From positions 1 through 64,000 of the forward strand of contig NZ_JAEQND010000019.1 of assembly GCF_016722765.1 (NCBI RefSeq): a stretch of DNA of 64,000 bases. Direction: 5' to 3'. The DNA is from Ramlibacter alkalitolerans (GTDB lineage: Bacteria > Pseudomonadota > Gammaproteobacteria > Burkholderiales > Burkholderiaceae_C). Below are positions 40,846 to 52,224 of this stretch, piece after piece. The first letter of the stretch is position 1. Each line of letters opens with the position of its first letter. The position numbers were made by a program, and so were the translations under genes. Below the pieces are notes generated by a model that ran no database searches, was not told the DNA's origin, and was given only the letters and a program-made list of their open reading frames with translations.

Positions 40846-41829
40846 TTACTTGCCGAGGGCCACGGCCTTCTCGATCAGCGGCTTCGCCGCCGGGACGTCC
40901 TTGGCGAAGTCGTCGTAGATGCCCTTGCTGGCGGCGATGAAGGCGTTCTTGTCCACCTCGTTGACCTGCATGCCGGCGGCCTTGAGCTTGCCGAGCAACT
41001 CGCTCTCCTGCTTCTCCGCGGTGGCATAGACGAAGGCCTGCACTTCCTTGGCCGTGTCCTCCAGCACCTTGCGCACGTCGGCGGGCAGCTGCTCGTACTT
41101 GGTCTTGCCCACCAGCAGGTAGGCCGGCGTGTAGACATGGCCCGACAGCGACAGGTACTTCTGCACCTCCTGCAGCTTGGCGGAATAGATCTGCGTGAAC
41201 GGGTTCTCCTGGCCGTCCATCACACCGGTCTGGAGCGCCGTGAACAGTTCGGAGAACTTCATCGGGCTGGGGTTGGCGCCGTATTCCTGGAACATCTTCA
41301 CCCGCCACTTGCCCTCGGGCACGCGCAGCTTGAAGCCTTCCAGGTCCTTGGGCACGCGCACCGGGCGCTTGTTGTTGGTGATGTGGCGGTAGCCGTTCTC
41401 CCAGACCGCCAGCACCTTCAGGCCCTTCTTCTCGGTGGCCGGCTCCAGCGCCGGCCAGAAGACCTCCTTCTCGATGCGCTTCATGTGCTCGCGGTCCTTC
41501 ACCATGTAGGGCAGCTCGAAGATGCCGTACAGGTCGACTTCGGAGCTCATGACGGTGGAAGGCACGGCCATGTCCACGGTACCGAGCTTGAGCTTCTGGA
41601 TCAACTCCTTGTCGCCACCGAGCTGGCTGGAGCCGTAGGTGACGATCTTCACCTTGCCGGCCAGCTTCTGGTTGACGCGCTTGGCGTATTCGTCGGAGCT
41701 GAGCTGGAAGATGGAGCCGGGTTCGCCGACGTGGCCGAGCTTGAGCTCGATGGGGCTCTGCGCCGCGGCGGGCGCTGAAAAGGCCAGCGCCGCGGCGGCG
41801 GCACAGAGGGTCGCGAGGATAGCCTTCAT
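40846..41829 (-). CDS. dctP: TRAP transporter solute-binding protein
   Basis: A 327-residue periplasmic protein; signal peptide MKAILATLCAAAAALAFSAP cut near AQA-SPI. IELKLGHVGEPGSIFQLSSD, a carboxylate-binding Arg region in LRVPEGKWRV and FSELFTALQTGVMDGQENP identify the DctP family. ATG 41829 was selected because it starts the signal peptide. The ligand is a carboxylic acid of unknown identity; the nearby CoA-transferase and hydratase suggest it is activated as a CoA ester. Confidence 0.9.
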   Translation of the reverse strand: MKAILATLCAAAAALAFSAPAAAQSPIELKLGHVGEPGSIFQLSSDEYAKRVNQKLAGKVKIVTYGSSQLGGDKELIQKLKLGTVDMAVPSTVMSSEVDLYGIFELPYMVKDREHMKRIEKEVFWPALEPATEKKGLKVLAVWENGYRHITNNKRPVRVPKDLEGFKLRVPEGKWRVKMFQEYGANPSPMKFSELFTALQTGVMDGQENPFTQIYSAKLQEVQKYLSLSGHVYTPAYLLVGKTKYEQLPADVRKVLEDTAKEVQAFVYATAEKQESELLGKLKAAGMQVNEVDKNAFIAASKGIYDDFAKDVPAAKPLIEKAVALGK

Positions 41830-41932
41830 GTGGTGTCTCCAGGAGTGGGGGATGCCGCGTGCATTCGGCATCGGCCCCCTGGCGCTGTCAATGAGGTCTG
41901 GTCCGGAGAGCTTCCGTGTTCATTCCCCGCCG

Positions 41933-43144
41933 TCAGGCGCCGAACGCCCCGTCGGCGCGCAGCTGCGCGATGCGCTCGCCCGAGAGGCCGGCCTGCGCCA
42001 GCACTTCCTCGGTGTGCTCTCCCAGCAGCGGCGGATGGCGGCGCACCTCCTGCGGCGTGCCCGTGAGCTTCACGGCGAAGCCGATGTTGGGCACCTTGCC
42101 TTCCACCGGATGGTCGATCTCCATGCGCATGTTGCGCACCTGCGCGTGCTCGCTGCCGAAGGCCTCGGGATACGAGAGGATGGGCCCGGCCGGAATGCCG
42201 TTGGCCAGCAGCGTCTCCACCCAGTACTCCTTGCCCTGCGTGCGGAAGGTCTGTTCCAGGGCTTCCTGCAGTTCGGCGCGGTGCGCCAGGCGCTGCGCGA
42301 TGGTGGCGAAGCGCGGGTCGGCGAGCAGTTCCTCCCGGCCCATCAGCTTGCACAGCTGCACCCACAGCTTCTGGTTGTTGGCGCCCATCACGAAGTGGCC
42401 GTCGGCGCAGGCCATCGCCTGGTAGGGCGCGGTCATCTTGTTGGACGTGCCCAGCGGCTGCGGCGGCTTGCCGGTGCCCCACCAGTCGCAGGTATCCCAC
42501 ACCGAGAACGCCATCGCGGTGTCGAACAGCGCGGCATCGATGTACTGGCCCTGCCCCGTGTTCTTCGCGCCGATGTAGGCGGCCAGCGTGGCGTAGATGG
42601 CGAACAGCGCGCAGCCGATGTCGGCCACCGGCACGCCGGCCTTCACCGGCGGCGAATCGGGATAGCCCGTCACGCTCATCACGCCGGACATCGCCTGCGC
42701 CATCAGGTCGAAGCCGGGTCGGTCGGCCCAGGGGCCGGTCTGGCCGAAGCCCGAGATGCTGGTGTAGACCAGGCGCGGGTTGATGTCCTTGAGCACTTCG
42801 TAGCCCAGGCCGAGGCGGCGCAGCGCACCGGGCCGGTAGTTCTCGACCAGGATGTCCGCGTCGCGCGCGAGCGTCTTGAGCACTTCCTTGCCGGCCTCGG
42901 ACTTGAGGTCCAGCGCGATGCTGCGCTTGTTGCGGTTCATGTTCAGGAAGCCGAGGCTGTCGGCGCCCTTCATCTTGAAACCCATGGAGCCGCGGGTCTG
43001 GTCGCCGGTGCCGGGCGGTTCGACCTTGATCACGTCGGCGCCGAGGTCGCCGAGCAGCATGCAGGCGTAGGGGCCCGCCATCACCTGGCTGATATCCAGG
43101 ACGCGAACGCCCGCGAGAGGCAGCGGGCGTGAGGTATCTGTCAT
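41933..43144 (-). CDS. Family III CoA-transferase (CaiB/BaiF), TRAP-linked
   Basis: A 403-residue paralogue of the enzyme at 35182-36393. VLDISQVMAGPYACMLLGDLGADVIKVEPPGTGD is the N-terminal signature; the catalytic Asp is in VPVADIGCALFA. ATG 43144 is preferred; a GTG at 43156 is in frame. It leads the operon CoA-transferase, dctP, dctQ, dctM, enoyl-CoA hydratase and probably activates the imported acid. Confidence 0.88.
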   Translation of the reverse strand: MTDTSRPLPLAGVRVLDISQVMAGPYACMLLGDLGADVIKVEPPGTGDQTRGSMGFKMKGADSLGFLNMNRNKRSIALDLKSEAGKEVLKTLARDADILVENYRPGALRRLGLGYEVLKDINPRLVYTSISGFGQTGPWADRPGFDLMAQAMSGVMSVTGYPDSPPVKAGVPVADIGCALFAIYATLAAYIGAKNTGQGQYIDAALFDTAMAFSVWDTCDWWGTGKPPQPLGTSNKMTAPYQAMACADGHFVMGANNQKLWVQLCKLMGREELLADPRFATIAQRLAHRAELQEALEQTFRTQGKEYWVETLLANGIPAGPILSYPEAFGSEHAQVRNMRMEIDHPVEGKVPNIGFAVKLTGTPQEVRRHPPLLGEHTEEVLAQAGLSGERIAQLRADGAFGA

Positions 43145-43176
43145 TGCTTGGAACACCTTGGAAAGAATTCTTCGTC

Positions 43177-43361
43177 GGTCATCCCCGCGGATGGCGGGGA
43201 GGTCCGTCCTCCGAGCGGAGGCGGAAACACTCCGTCATCCCCGCGGAGGCGGGGATCCAGGGCTTCCGCATTCCACGCGCTGCGCGCGTGCTCTGGGTCC
43301 CCGCCTGCGCGGGGATGACGGGGGCGCAGGCGGGGATGACGGGGGCGCAGGCGGGGATGAC
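43177..43361. repeat. GC-rich intergenic repeats, REP-like
   Basis: GTCATCCCCGCGG-type motifs recur at 43177-43200 and 43233-43260; the complementary CCCGCCTGCGCGGGGATGAC is at 43301-43319. Then GGGGGCGCAGGCGGGGATGAC repeats in tandem with a 21-bp period at 43320-43340 and 43341-43361. Such GATGACG/CGTCATC palindromes are common dispersed elements in Burkholderiales. Confidence 0.8.
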
Positions 43362-43383
43362 GTCCCGGTGGGACGCCTCCGGA

Positions 43384-44349
43384 TCAGGAATCCACGCGGA
43401 CGTTGGCGTCCTTGATCACCTTGGCCCACTTGACCTGTTCCACGTGCATGAACTCGCGGAACTTCTCGACCGAGCCGCCGCCGTCCTCGGCGCCGGAAGC
43501 CTCCAGCTTCTCGACCACGTCGGGCATCACCAGCGCCTTGTTCACGTCCTCGTTCATGCGCTTGGCCAGGCCCACCGGCAGCTTGCCGGGGCCGACCAGG
43601 CCGTACCACGTCGTGGCCTCGAAGCCGGGGAAGCCCGACTCCGCCATCGTCGGCACGTTGGGATGGCCGCTGGCGCGCTTCTGGCGCGTCTGCGCGATGG
43701 CGATCGCCTTGCCGCTCTTCACGTGCGGCGTGGCGGCCGTCATCGTGTCGAAGCTGTATTGCACCTGGCCGCCGATCAGGTCGGTCAGCATCGGGCCGGA
43801 GCCCTTGTAAGGCACGTGGATCGCCTTCACGCCGGCGGCCAGCATGAACATCTCGAGCGCCATGTGCTGGGCCGAGCCCGGGCCGGCGGAGCCGAAGCTG
43901 ATCTTGCCGGGGTTGGCCTTGCACAGCGCCACCAGGTCCTTGACCGTCTTGGCCGGCTGCATGCCGCCGCAGATCAGCAGGTTGGGCGTGACGCCGACCA
44001 TCGCGATCGGCTGGAAGTCGCGCTCGGCGTCGTAGTTCAGCTTCTGCAGGTGGGGCATCAGCGCATGGCTGTTGATGTGCGCCATGTGCAGCACCGTGCC
44101 GTCGCCAGGCTGCTTGGCCACGTAGTCGGATGCGATGGTGCCCGAGGCGCCCGCCTTGTTCTCGACGATGACACTGGTCTTCCACATCTCGGCCAGCTTC
44201 TGGCCGATCACGCGCGCCAGGATGTCGGTGCCGCCACCGGGGGCGAAGCCCACGATGATGCGCACGGGCTGCGTCGGCAGCGACTGGGCGTAAGCCATGG
44301 GCAGAGCGACCGATGCGGCGGCGCCTGCGATGAAGGTTCTGCGTTGCAC
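43384..44349 (-). CDS. Tripartite tricarboxylate transporter receptor (Bug/TctC family)
   Basis: A 321-residue periplasmic receptor. The N-terminus MQRRTFIAGAAASVALPMAY has a twin-arginine-like signal. PVRIIVGFAPGGGTDILARVIGQKL and NLLICGGM belong to the Bug family, abundant in Comamonadaceae. The start is a GTG with AGGAG 9 bases before. No tctA/B permease is adjacent. It follows the aminotransferase gene by 56 bp, so its ligand may be metabolised there. Confidence 0.88.
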   Translation of the reverse strand: MQRRTFIAGAAASVALPMAYAQSLPTQPVRIIVGFAPGGGTDILARVIGQKLAEMWKTSVIVENKAGASGTIASDYVAKQPGDGTVLHMAHINSHALMPHLQKLNYDAERDFQPIAMVGVTPNLLICGGMQPAKTVKDLVALCKANPGKISFGSAGPGSAQHMALEMFMLAAGVKAIHVPYKGSGPMLTDLIGGQVQYSFDTMTAATPHVKSGKAIAIAQTRQKRASGHPNVPTMAESGFPGFEATTWYGLVGPGKLPVGLAKRMNEDVNKALVMPDVVEKLEASGAEDGGGSVEKFREFMHVEQVKWAKVIKDANVRVDS

Positions 44350-44405
44350 TACTACTGTCTCCTGTACCAATGAAAAAGAGGCTCCGGGTGGAGCCTCGAA
44401 CTTCC

Positions 44406-45635
44406 TTACGCCGCCTTCTGCAGCGCGACGGGCGCCGGGTGGCCGGCGAAATACTCCATGGCGGCCGCGACGCCGGAACCCGCCAGCTTCACGCCGGACA
44501 GCTTCAGGCCCATCTCGCATCCGGACAGGGCGGCCATCAGCGTCAGGTCGTTGCAGTCGCCGAGGTGGCCGATGCGGAACATGCGGCCCTTGACCTTGCC
44601 CAGGCCGGTGCCCAGCGACAGGTCGAAGCGTTCGTAGATCAGCTTGCGGATGGCATCGGCGTCGACGCCTTCCGGCATCACCACGCCGGTGAGCACGGGC
44701 GACTGGGTCGCCGTCTCGGTGACCTGGATCTCCAGGCCCCAGGCCCGGACCGCGCTGCGCACGCCTTCGGCCCAGCGCTGGTGGCGCGCGAACACGCCCT
44801 CCAGGCCACCGAAGGTGGGATCGAGCAGCATGTCGCAGGCTTCGGCCAGGCCGTACAGCAGGTTGGTGTTGGGCGTGTAGGGCCAGTAGCCGGTCTTGTT
44901 CATCTCCACGATCTCGTCCCAGGCCCAGAAGGCCTTGGGCAGCTTCGCGGTCTTGCTCGCTTCGAGCGCCTTGGGCGAGAGCGCGTTGAAGCTGATGCCG
45001 GGGGGCAGCATCAGGCCCTTCTGCGAACCGCTGACGGTGACGTCCACGCCCCACTCGTCATGCTTGTATTCGGCCGAGGCCAGGCCGGAGATGCTGTCGA
45101 CCAGCAGCAGCGCGGGGTGCTTGGCGGCGTCGATGGCGCGGCGCACGGCCAGGATGTTGCTGGTGGCGCCGGTGGAGGTCTCGTTGTGGACCACGCACAC
45201 GGCCTTGATGCTGTGTTCCCTGTCGTTCTTCAGGCGCTCCTCGATCAGGTGCGCCTGCACGCCGCGGCGCCAGCCTTCCACGCCGGGCAGGCCGAGGAAT
45301 TCGGTCTTCAGGCCCAGGCGGGTGGCCATCTTCTGCCACAGCGTGGCGAAGTGGCCCGTCTCGTACATCAGGACGTGGTCGCCGGGGCTCAGGGTGTTGG
45401 CCAGCGCCGCTTCCCAGGCGCCGGTGCCGGAGGCGGGATAGATCGCGACGGGGTGCCGGGTCTGGAAGATCTGCTGGATGCCCTTGAGCACCCGCTTGCC
45501 GAGGACGCCGAACTCCGGGCCGCGGTGGTCGATGGTGGGCAGGCTCATGGCCCGCAGGATGCGGTCCGGAACCGGGGACGGCCCGGGGATCTGAAGGAAA
45601 TGGCGGCCGGTGGGATGGAAGTCGAGCGTCAGCAT
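44406..45635 (-). CDS. Class V aminotransferase, serine-glyoxylate aminotransferase-like
   Basis: A 409-residue PLP enzyme. LQIPGPSPVPDRILRAMSLPTIDHRGPEF is the family N-terminus, YPASGTGAWEAAL follows, VDSISGLASAE holds the PLP-ring Asp, and SGSQKGLMLPPG the Schiff-base Lys 206. Members transfer amino groups between serine, aspartate or alanine and glyoxylate. ATG 45635 is chosen from the family start. Divergent from a GntR regulator with paired palindromes between. Confidence 0.85.
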   Translation of the reverse strand: MLTLDFHPTGRHFLQIPGPSPVPDRILRAMSLPTIDHRGPEFGVLGKRVLKGIQQIFQTRHPVAIYPASGTGAWEAALANTLSPGDHVLMYETGHFATLWQKMATRLGLKTEFLGLPGVEGWRRGVQAHLIEERLKNDREHSIKAVCVVHNETSTGATSNILAVRRAIDAAKHPALLLVDSISGLASAEYKHDEWGVDVTVSGSQKGLMLPPGISFNALSPKALEASKTAKLPKAFWAWDEIVEMNKTGYWPYTPNTNLLYGLAEACDMLLDPTFGGLEGVFARHQRWAEGVRSAVRAWGLEIQVTETATQSPVLTGVVMPEGVDADAIRKLIYERFDLSLGTGLGKVKGRMFRIGHLGDCNDLTLMAALSGCEMGLKLSGVKLAGSGVAAAMEYFAGHPAPVALQKAA

Positions 45636-45664
45636 GGTCGGGCTTCGTTGAAGTGGCGCCATTT

Positions 45665-45740
45665 TTTGCATACAAAATTCGATTGTCAATGGCTTTCTGC
45701 CCTACTAGGGCATTTGCGCGACGACCTTTTTGCATACAAA
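45665..45740. promoter_or_regulatory. Paired operator-like sites between aminotransferase and GntR genes
   Basis: TTTGCATACAAA occurs at 45665-45676 and 45729-45740, 64 bp apart, in the 115-bp divergent gap. It matches its own complement at 10 of 12 positions (TTTG.AT.CAAA), and the similarity extends to TTTTTGCATACAAAAT. The shape fits FadR/VanR-type GntR operators. The distal copy lies just ahead of the GntR ATG, suggesting autoregulation and control of both directions. Confidence 0.75.
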
Positions 45741-45750
45741 ATGCAGCCCT

Positions 45751-46437
45751 ATGTCGGCCGAAGTCATTTCCATCCCCCGCGCCGCGCTGCACGTGCAGGT
45801 GGCGCAGCGCCTGCGCCAGCTGCTGGTGGAGGGCCGCATCGGCCCCGGCGCGAAACTGAACGAACGCGAGCTGTCCGAGCGCTTGAACGTCTCGCGCACG
45901 CCCTTGCGCGAGGCGATCAAGATGCTGGCCGCCGAGGGCTTGGTGGAGCTGCTTCCCAATCGCGGCGCCGTCGCCGTCTCGCTGACGGAGGAGGACGTCC
46001 TCCACACCTTCGAGGTGATGGCGGGGCTGGAGGCGCAGGCCGGCGAGCTGGCCGCGCAGCGCATCACCGAGCAGGAGCTGGCCGAGATCCAGGCCATGCA
46101 CTTCGAGATGATGGCCGCCTACACGCGCCGCGACCTGTCGACCTACTACACGCTGAACGCCCGCATCCATTCCGCCATCAGCGCCGCGGCCCGCAACCCG
46201 GTGCTCACGCAGGTGTACCAGCAAGTCAACGCGCGCCTGCAGGCGCTGCGCTTCCGTTCCAACCAGGACGGCGAGAAGTGGAAGAACGCCATGAATGAAC
46301 ACGAGAAGATGATCGAAGCCCTGGCAGCGCACGACGGCAATGCCATGCGCCAGGTGCTGCTCTCGCACCTGCGCAACAAGCGCGACGTGGTGCTGGAGCA
46401 GCTGCGTGCCGCCCGCGGCGAGAAGGCGGCGTCGTGA
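45751..46437 (+). CDS. GntR-family transcriptional regulator (FadR/FCD subfamily)
   Basis: A 228-residue regulator. Winged helix near 15-75 includes LNERELSERLNVSRTPLREAIKMLAAEGLVELLPNRGA; the FCD effector domain (helical, with Asp/His metal sites such as LNARIHSAI and HEKMIEALAAHD) follows. Start ATG 45751; the frame opens from a TTG 21 bp earlier within the operator. Overlaps the dehydrogenase start by 4 bp (GTGA). Confidence 0.9.
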   Translation: MSAEVISIPRAALHVQVAQRLRQLLVEGRIGPGAKLNERELSERLNVSRTPLREAIKMLAAEGLVELLPNRGAVAVSLTEEDVLHTFEVMAGLEAQAGELAAQRITEQELAEIQAMHFEMMAAYTRRDLSTYYTLNARIHSAISAAARNPVLTQVYQQVNARLQALRFRSNQDGEKWKNAMNEHEKMIEALAAHDGNAMRQVLLSHLRNKRDVVLEQLRAARGEKAAS

Positions 46438-49400
46438 ACGCACCGCTGCCGATCACCGTCGCCCGCGAAGCCGAGGGCGCCGCCTACGACACCGTCTCCC
46501 GGGCCAGCAACGAAGTCGCCGGCCGGCTGGCGCAGCGGCTGGCGGCCGAGACCCAGGGCGAAGTGCTGTTCTCGCCGGGCGACCGCGGCCGCTATGCCAC
46601 CGATGCCTCGATCTACCAGGTGATGCCGGTCGGCGTGTTCGTGCCGAAGTCGGCCGAGGACGCTCGCCTCGCACTGGACATCTGCCGCGACCTGAAGGTC
46701 CCGGTGGTGCCGCGCGGCGGCGGCACCAGCCAGTGCGGCCAGACGGTCGGCGCCGGCCTGGTGATCGACTTCTCCAAGCACGTGCGCAAGGTGCTCGAGG
46801 TCGACACCGCGAACCGCACCGCCACGGTGGAGCCCGGCATCGTGCTGGACCACCTGAATGCCCACCTGAAGAAGACCGGCCTGTGGTACCCGGTGGACGT
46901 CTCCACCGCGGCGCAGGCCACGCTGGGCGGCATGGCCGGCAACAACTCCTGCGGCAGCCGCAGCATCGCCTACGGCAACATGGTGCACAACGTGCTGGGC
47001 GCGCAGGCCTGGACCTCCGACGGCTTGCTGCACACCTTCGGCCGCTTCGAGGAAGCGAGCGGCGCGGTGCGCGGCTACGGCGAACGCGTGCGCGAGCTCG
47101 CCCTGAGCCTGGCCCCCGAGATCGACGCGCACTGGCCCAAGGTGCTGCGCCGCGTAGCCGGCTACAACCTGGACGTCTTCCACAACCAGAACGAGAAGCC
47201 GTACACGAAGGACGGCAGCGTCAACCTGGCGCACCTCCTGGTCGGCAGCGAAGGCACGCTGGCCCTCACCAGGAGCCTGAAGCTGCAGCTCACCGACCTC
47301 CCGAAGCACAAGGTGCTGGGGGTCGTGAACTTCCCGACCTTCTACAACGCGATGGATTCGGCCCAGCACATCGTGAAGCTGGGCGCCGACGGCACGCTCA
47401 CCGCGGTGGAACTGGTCGACCGCACGATGATCGAGCTGTCGCTGCAGAACCCGGCGTTCGCGCCCACGGTGCGCACGGCGCTGATCGGGCAACCCGACGC
47501 CGTGTTGCTGGTCGAATTCGCCGGCGCCGACAGGACAGCGCTGCTGCGCAAGCTGGCCGAACTCGAGGAGCTGATGGGCGACCTGGGCCTGCCCCGCTCC
47601 GTGGTGCTGATGCCGGACGAAGCCCCGCAGAAGGCCCTGTGGGAAGTGCGCAAGGCCGGCCTCAACATCATGATGAGCCTCAAGGGCGACGGCAAGCCGG
47701 TCTCCTTCATCGAGGACTGCGCCGTGCCGCTGGTGCACCTGGCCGAATACACCGACGAACTCACGCAGGTGTTCCGCAAGCACGGCACCAAGGGCACCTG
47801 GTACGCCCACGCCTCGGTCGGCACCCTGCACGTGCGGCCCATCCTCGACATGCGGCGCGAAGGCGCCGTGCGGATGCGCGCGATCGCCGAGGAGGCTTCG
47901 GCGCTGGTGCGCAAGTACAAGGGCGCCTACAGCGGCGAGCACGGCGACGGCCTGTGCCGCGGGGAGTGGATCCGCTGGCAGTTCGGCCCGCAGATCGACG
48001 CCGCCTTCGGCGAGATCAAGCGCATGTTCGACCCGATCGGCCTGCTGTCGCCCAAGCGCATCATCGATCCGCCGCGCATGGACGACACCCGGCTGATGCG
48101 CTTCCCGCCGACGTACCAGGTGATCCCGCTGCAGCCGGCGCTGGACTGGACGCCCTGGGACGTGCAGAACGACCCGGCGACCGAGAAGACCACCGCGCCG
48201 GGCACCGGCGGCGACCCGGCCAAGGGCTTCGCCAAGGCCGTGGAGATGTGCAACAACAACGGCCACTGCCGCAAGTTCGACGCCGGCACCATGTGCCCCA
48301 GCTACCGCGTCACGCGCGACGAGCAGCACCTCACGCGCGGCCGCGCCAACACGCTGCGCCTGGCCCTGTCCGGCCAGCTCGGTGCCGACGGCCTGGCGAG
48401 CGAGGAAGTGCGCGAGGCGCTGGACCTCTGCGTCAGTTGCAAGGGCTGCAAGCGCGACTGCCCCACGGGGGTCGACATGGCCCGCATGAAGATCGAGTTC
48501 CTGGCGGCGGACCGCAGGAAGAACGGCTACTCGCTCAAGGACAAGGTGATCGGCCGGCTGCCGGACTACGCCGCCACCGCGAGCCGTTTCGCCGGCCTCA
48601 TGAACCTGCGCAACCGCGTGCCGCTGCTGGCGAAGCTGGGCGAGAAGCTCCTGGGCATCTCCGCCCGGCGCAGCCTGCCCGAATGGGAAAGCTGCCACTT
48701 CTTCCAGTCCGGCGTGCCGGGCGCCTCGCGCGCCGAAGTGCTGGCGGCCAGCAAGCCCGTCGTGCTGTTCGTCGACACCTTCAACGCCTTCTTCGAATCC
48801 GCCAACGCCAAGGCGGCCTTCCACGTGCTGTGCGCCGCCGGCTACACGGTGCACATCGCCAGCAAGGAGAAGCCGGATGGCAAGCACCTGTGCTGCGGCC
48901 GGACCTACCTGGCCAGCGGCATGGTGGACGAGGCGAAGGCCAAGGCGGCCGAAGTGCTGGAGGCGCTGCATCCCCTGGCGGCCAAGGGCATCCCGGTGGT
49001 CGGCCTGGAGCCCTCCTGCCTGCTGTCGCTGCGCGACGAGCACACGGCCATGGGCTTCGGCGAGCCGGCGAAGGTGCTGGCGAAGCAGGCGCTGCTGCTG
49101 GAGGAATTCCTGGCGCGCGAAGCCGCAGCCGGCCGGCTGGAGGAACTGCGCGGCAAGCTCAAGCCGCTGGGCAAGCCGGTACTGGTGCACGGCCACTGCC
49201 ACCAGAAGGCCTTCGGCGCGATCTCGCCGGTGCTGGACGTGCTCAAGCTGGTGCCGGGGGCGCAGCCGCAACTGATCGAATCGAGCTGCTGCGGGATGGC
49301 CGGCAGCTTCGGCTACGAGGCCAGCCACATGGACGTGTCCATGCAGATGGCCGAGCTGAGCCTGCTGCCGGCGGTGCGCAATGCGCCTGACGCGATCATC

Positions 49401-49499
49401 GTGGCGGACGGCACCAGTTGCCGCCATCAGATCCACGATGGTGCGCAGCGCCAGGCCCTGCATGCGGCGGTGGTGCTGGAGATGGCACTGCGCGCCTGA
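46434..49499 (+). CDS. FAD-linked oxidase with iron-sulfur and CCG domains (D-lactate/2-hydroxyglutarate dehydrogenase-like)
   Basis: A 1021-residue fused enzyme. FAD-binding PVVPRGGGTSQCGQTVGAGL near 90-110 and MAGNNSCGSRSIAYG; the FAD-oxidase C domain ends near 560; iron-sulfur motifs CNNNGHCRKFDAGTMCPSYR and CVSCKGCKRDCP near 605-690; and CCG-type HCHQKA and ESSCCGMAGSFG near 925-955. Such proteins oxidise D-2-hydroxyacids and pass electrons to the respiratory chain. It begins with GTG on the GntR stop, so likely controlled by it. Confidence 0.88.
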   Translation: MNAPLPITVAREAEGAAYDTVSRASNEVAGRLAQRLAAETQGEVLFSPGDRGRYATDASIYQVMPVGVFVPKSAEDARLALDICRDLKVPVVPRGGGTSQCGQTVGAGLVIDFSKHVRKVLEVDTANRTATVEPGIVLDHLNAHLKKTGLWYPVDVSTAAQATLGGMAGNNSCGSRSIAYGNMVHNVLGAQAWTSDGLLHTFGRFEEASGAVRGYGERVRELALSLAPEIDAHWPKVLRRVAGYNLDVFHNQNEKPYTKDGSVNLAHLLVGSEGTLALTRSLKLQLTDLPKHKVLGVVNFPTFYNAMDSAQHIVKLGADGTLTAVELVDRTMIELSLQNPAFAPTVRTALIGQPDAVLLVEFAGADRTALLRKLAELEELMGDLGLPRSVVLMPDEAPQKALWEVRKAGLNIMMSLKGDGKPVSFIEDCAVPLVHLAEYTDELTQVFRKHGTKGTWYAHASVGTLHVRPILDMRREGAVRMRAIAEEASALVRKYKGAYSGEHGDGLCRGEWIRWQFGPQIDAAFGEIKRMFDPIGLLSPKRIIDPPRMDDTRLMRFPPTYQVIPLQPALDWTPWDVQNDPATEKTTAPGTGGDPAKGFAKAVEMCNNNGHCRKFDAGTMCPSYRVTRDEQHLTRGRANTLRLALSGQLGADGLASEEVREALDLCVSCKGCKRDCPTGVDMARMKIEFLAADRRKNGYSLKDKVIGRLPDYAATASRFAGLMNLRNRVPLLAKLGEKLLGISARRSLPEWESCHFFQSGVPGASRAEVLAASKPVVLFVDTFNAFFESANAKAAFHVLCAAGYTVHIASKEKPDGKHLCCGRTYLASGMVDEAKAKAAEVLEALHPLAAKGIPVVGLEPSCLLSLRDEHTAMGFGEPAKVLAKQALLLEEFLAREAAAGRLEELRGKLKPLGKPVLVHGHCHQKAFGAISPVLDVLKLVPGAQPQLIESSCCGMAGSFGYEASHMDVSMQMAELSLLPAVRNAPDAIIVADGTSCRHQIHDGAQRQALHAAVVLEMALRA

Positions 49500-49531
49500 C
49501 GATTTCCCTCATCCACGGGCACAATGCGCGG

Positions 49532-49980
49532 GTGACACTGCCCTGCACCATCCGCGCCGCCCTGCCCTCGGACGAAGCCGCCTGGCGCCAGCTGTGGCGC
49601 CGGTATTGCGATTTCTACCGGGCGCAACTGCCGGAGGAAGTCACCCGCCGCACCTGGACGCGCATCCTCGATCCGGATTCGGCCGTGATGTGCATCGTGG
49701 CGGAGGTCGACGGCCAGGTGTACGGCTTTGCCAACTGCGTGGTGCACGAGAACACCTGGGAGACGCAGCCCGTCTGCTACCTGGAAGACCTGTTCGTGCT
49801 GCCGTCCGCGCGCGGCCACGGCATAGGCACTGCCTTCATCGAGTGGCTGCGCAACGCGATGCGCGCCGAAGGCTGGGCGCGCGTGTACTGGGTGACCCAG
49901 GCCGACAACCTCACGGCCCGCCGCCTGTATGACCGCTTCACGCACGCGGACGGCTTCGTCCGCTACGTGATCCGGCAGAA

Positions 49981-49984
<4 letters not shown>
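49532..49984 (+). CDS. GNAT N-acetyltransferase
   Basis: A 150-residue GNAT protein: TIRAALPSDEAAWRQLW start, YLEDLFVLPSARGHGIGTAFIEWL with the acetyl-CoA R-G-x-G-I-G loop, and DNLTARRLYDRF. The GTG at 49532 fits the fold. Followed by the hybrid kinase through an ATGA overlap, so both may be co-expressed. Substrate not identifiable. Confidence 0.85.

Positions 49985-52220
<2,236 letters not shown>

Positions 52221-52224
<4 letters not shown>

Noticed and set aside
45730-45750. TTG start extending the GntR regulator by seven residues
   Set aside because: It lies inside the operator palindrome and the added residues do not resemble the family.
46146-49463. A 1105-residue open frame opposite the GntR and dehydrogenase genes
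   Set aside because: It mirrors well-recognised genes on the other strand and its protein is low-complexity His/Arg/Gly. It is a GC-rich shadow frame.
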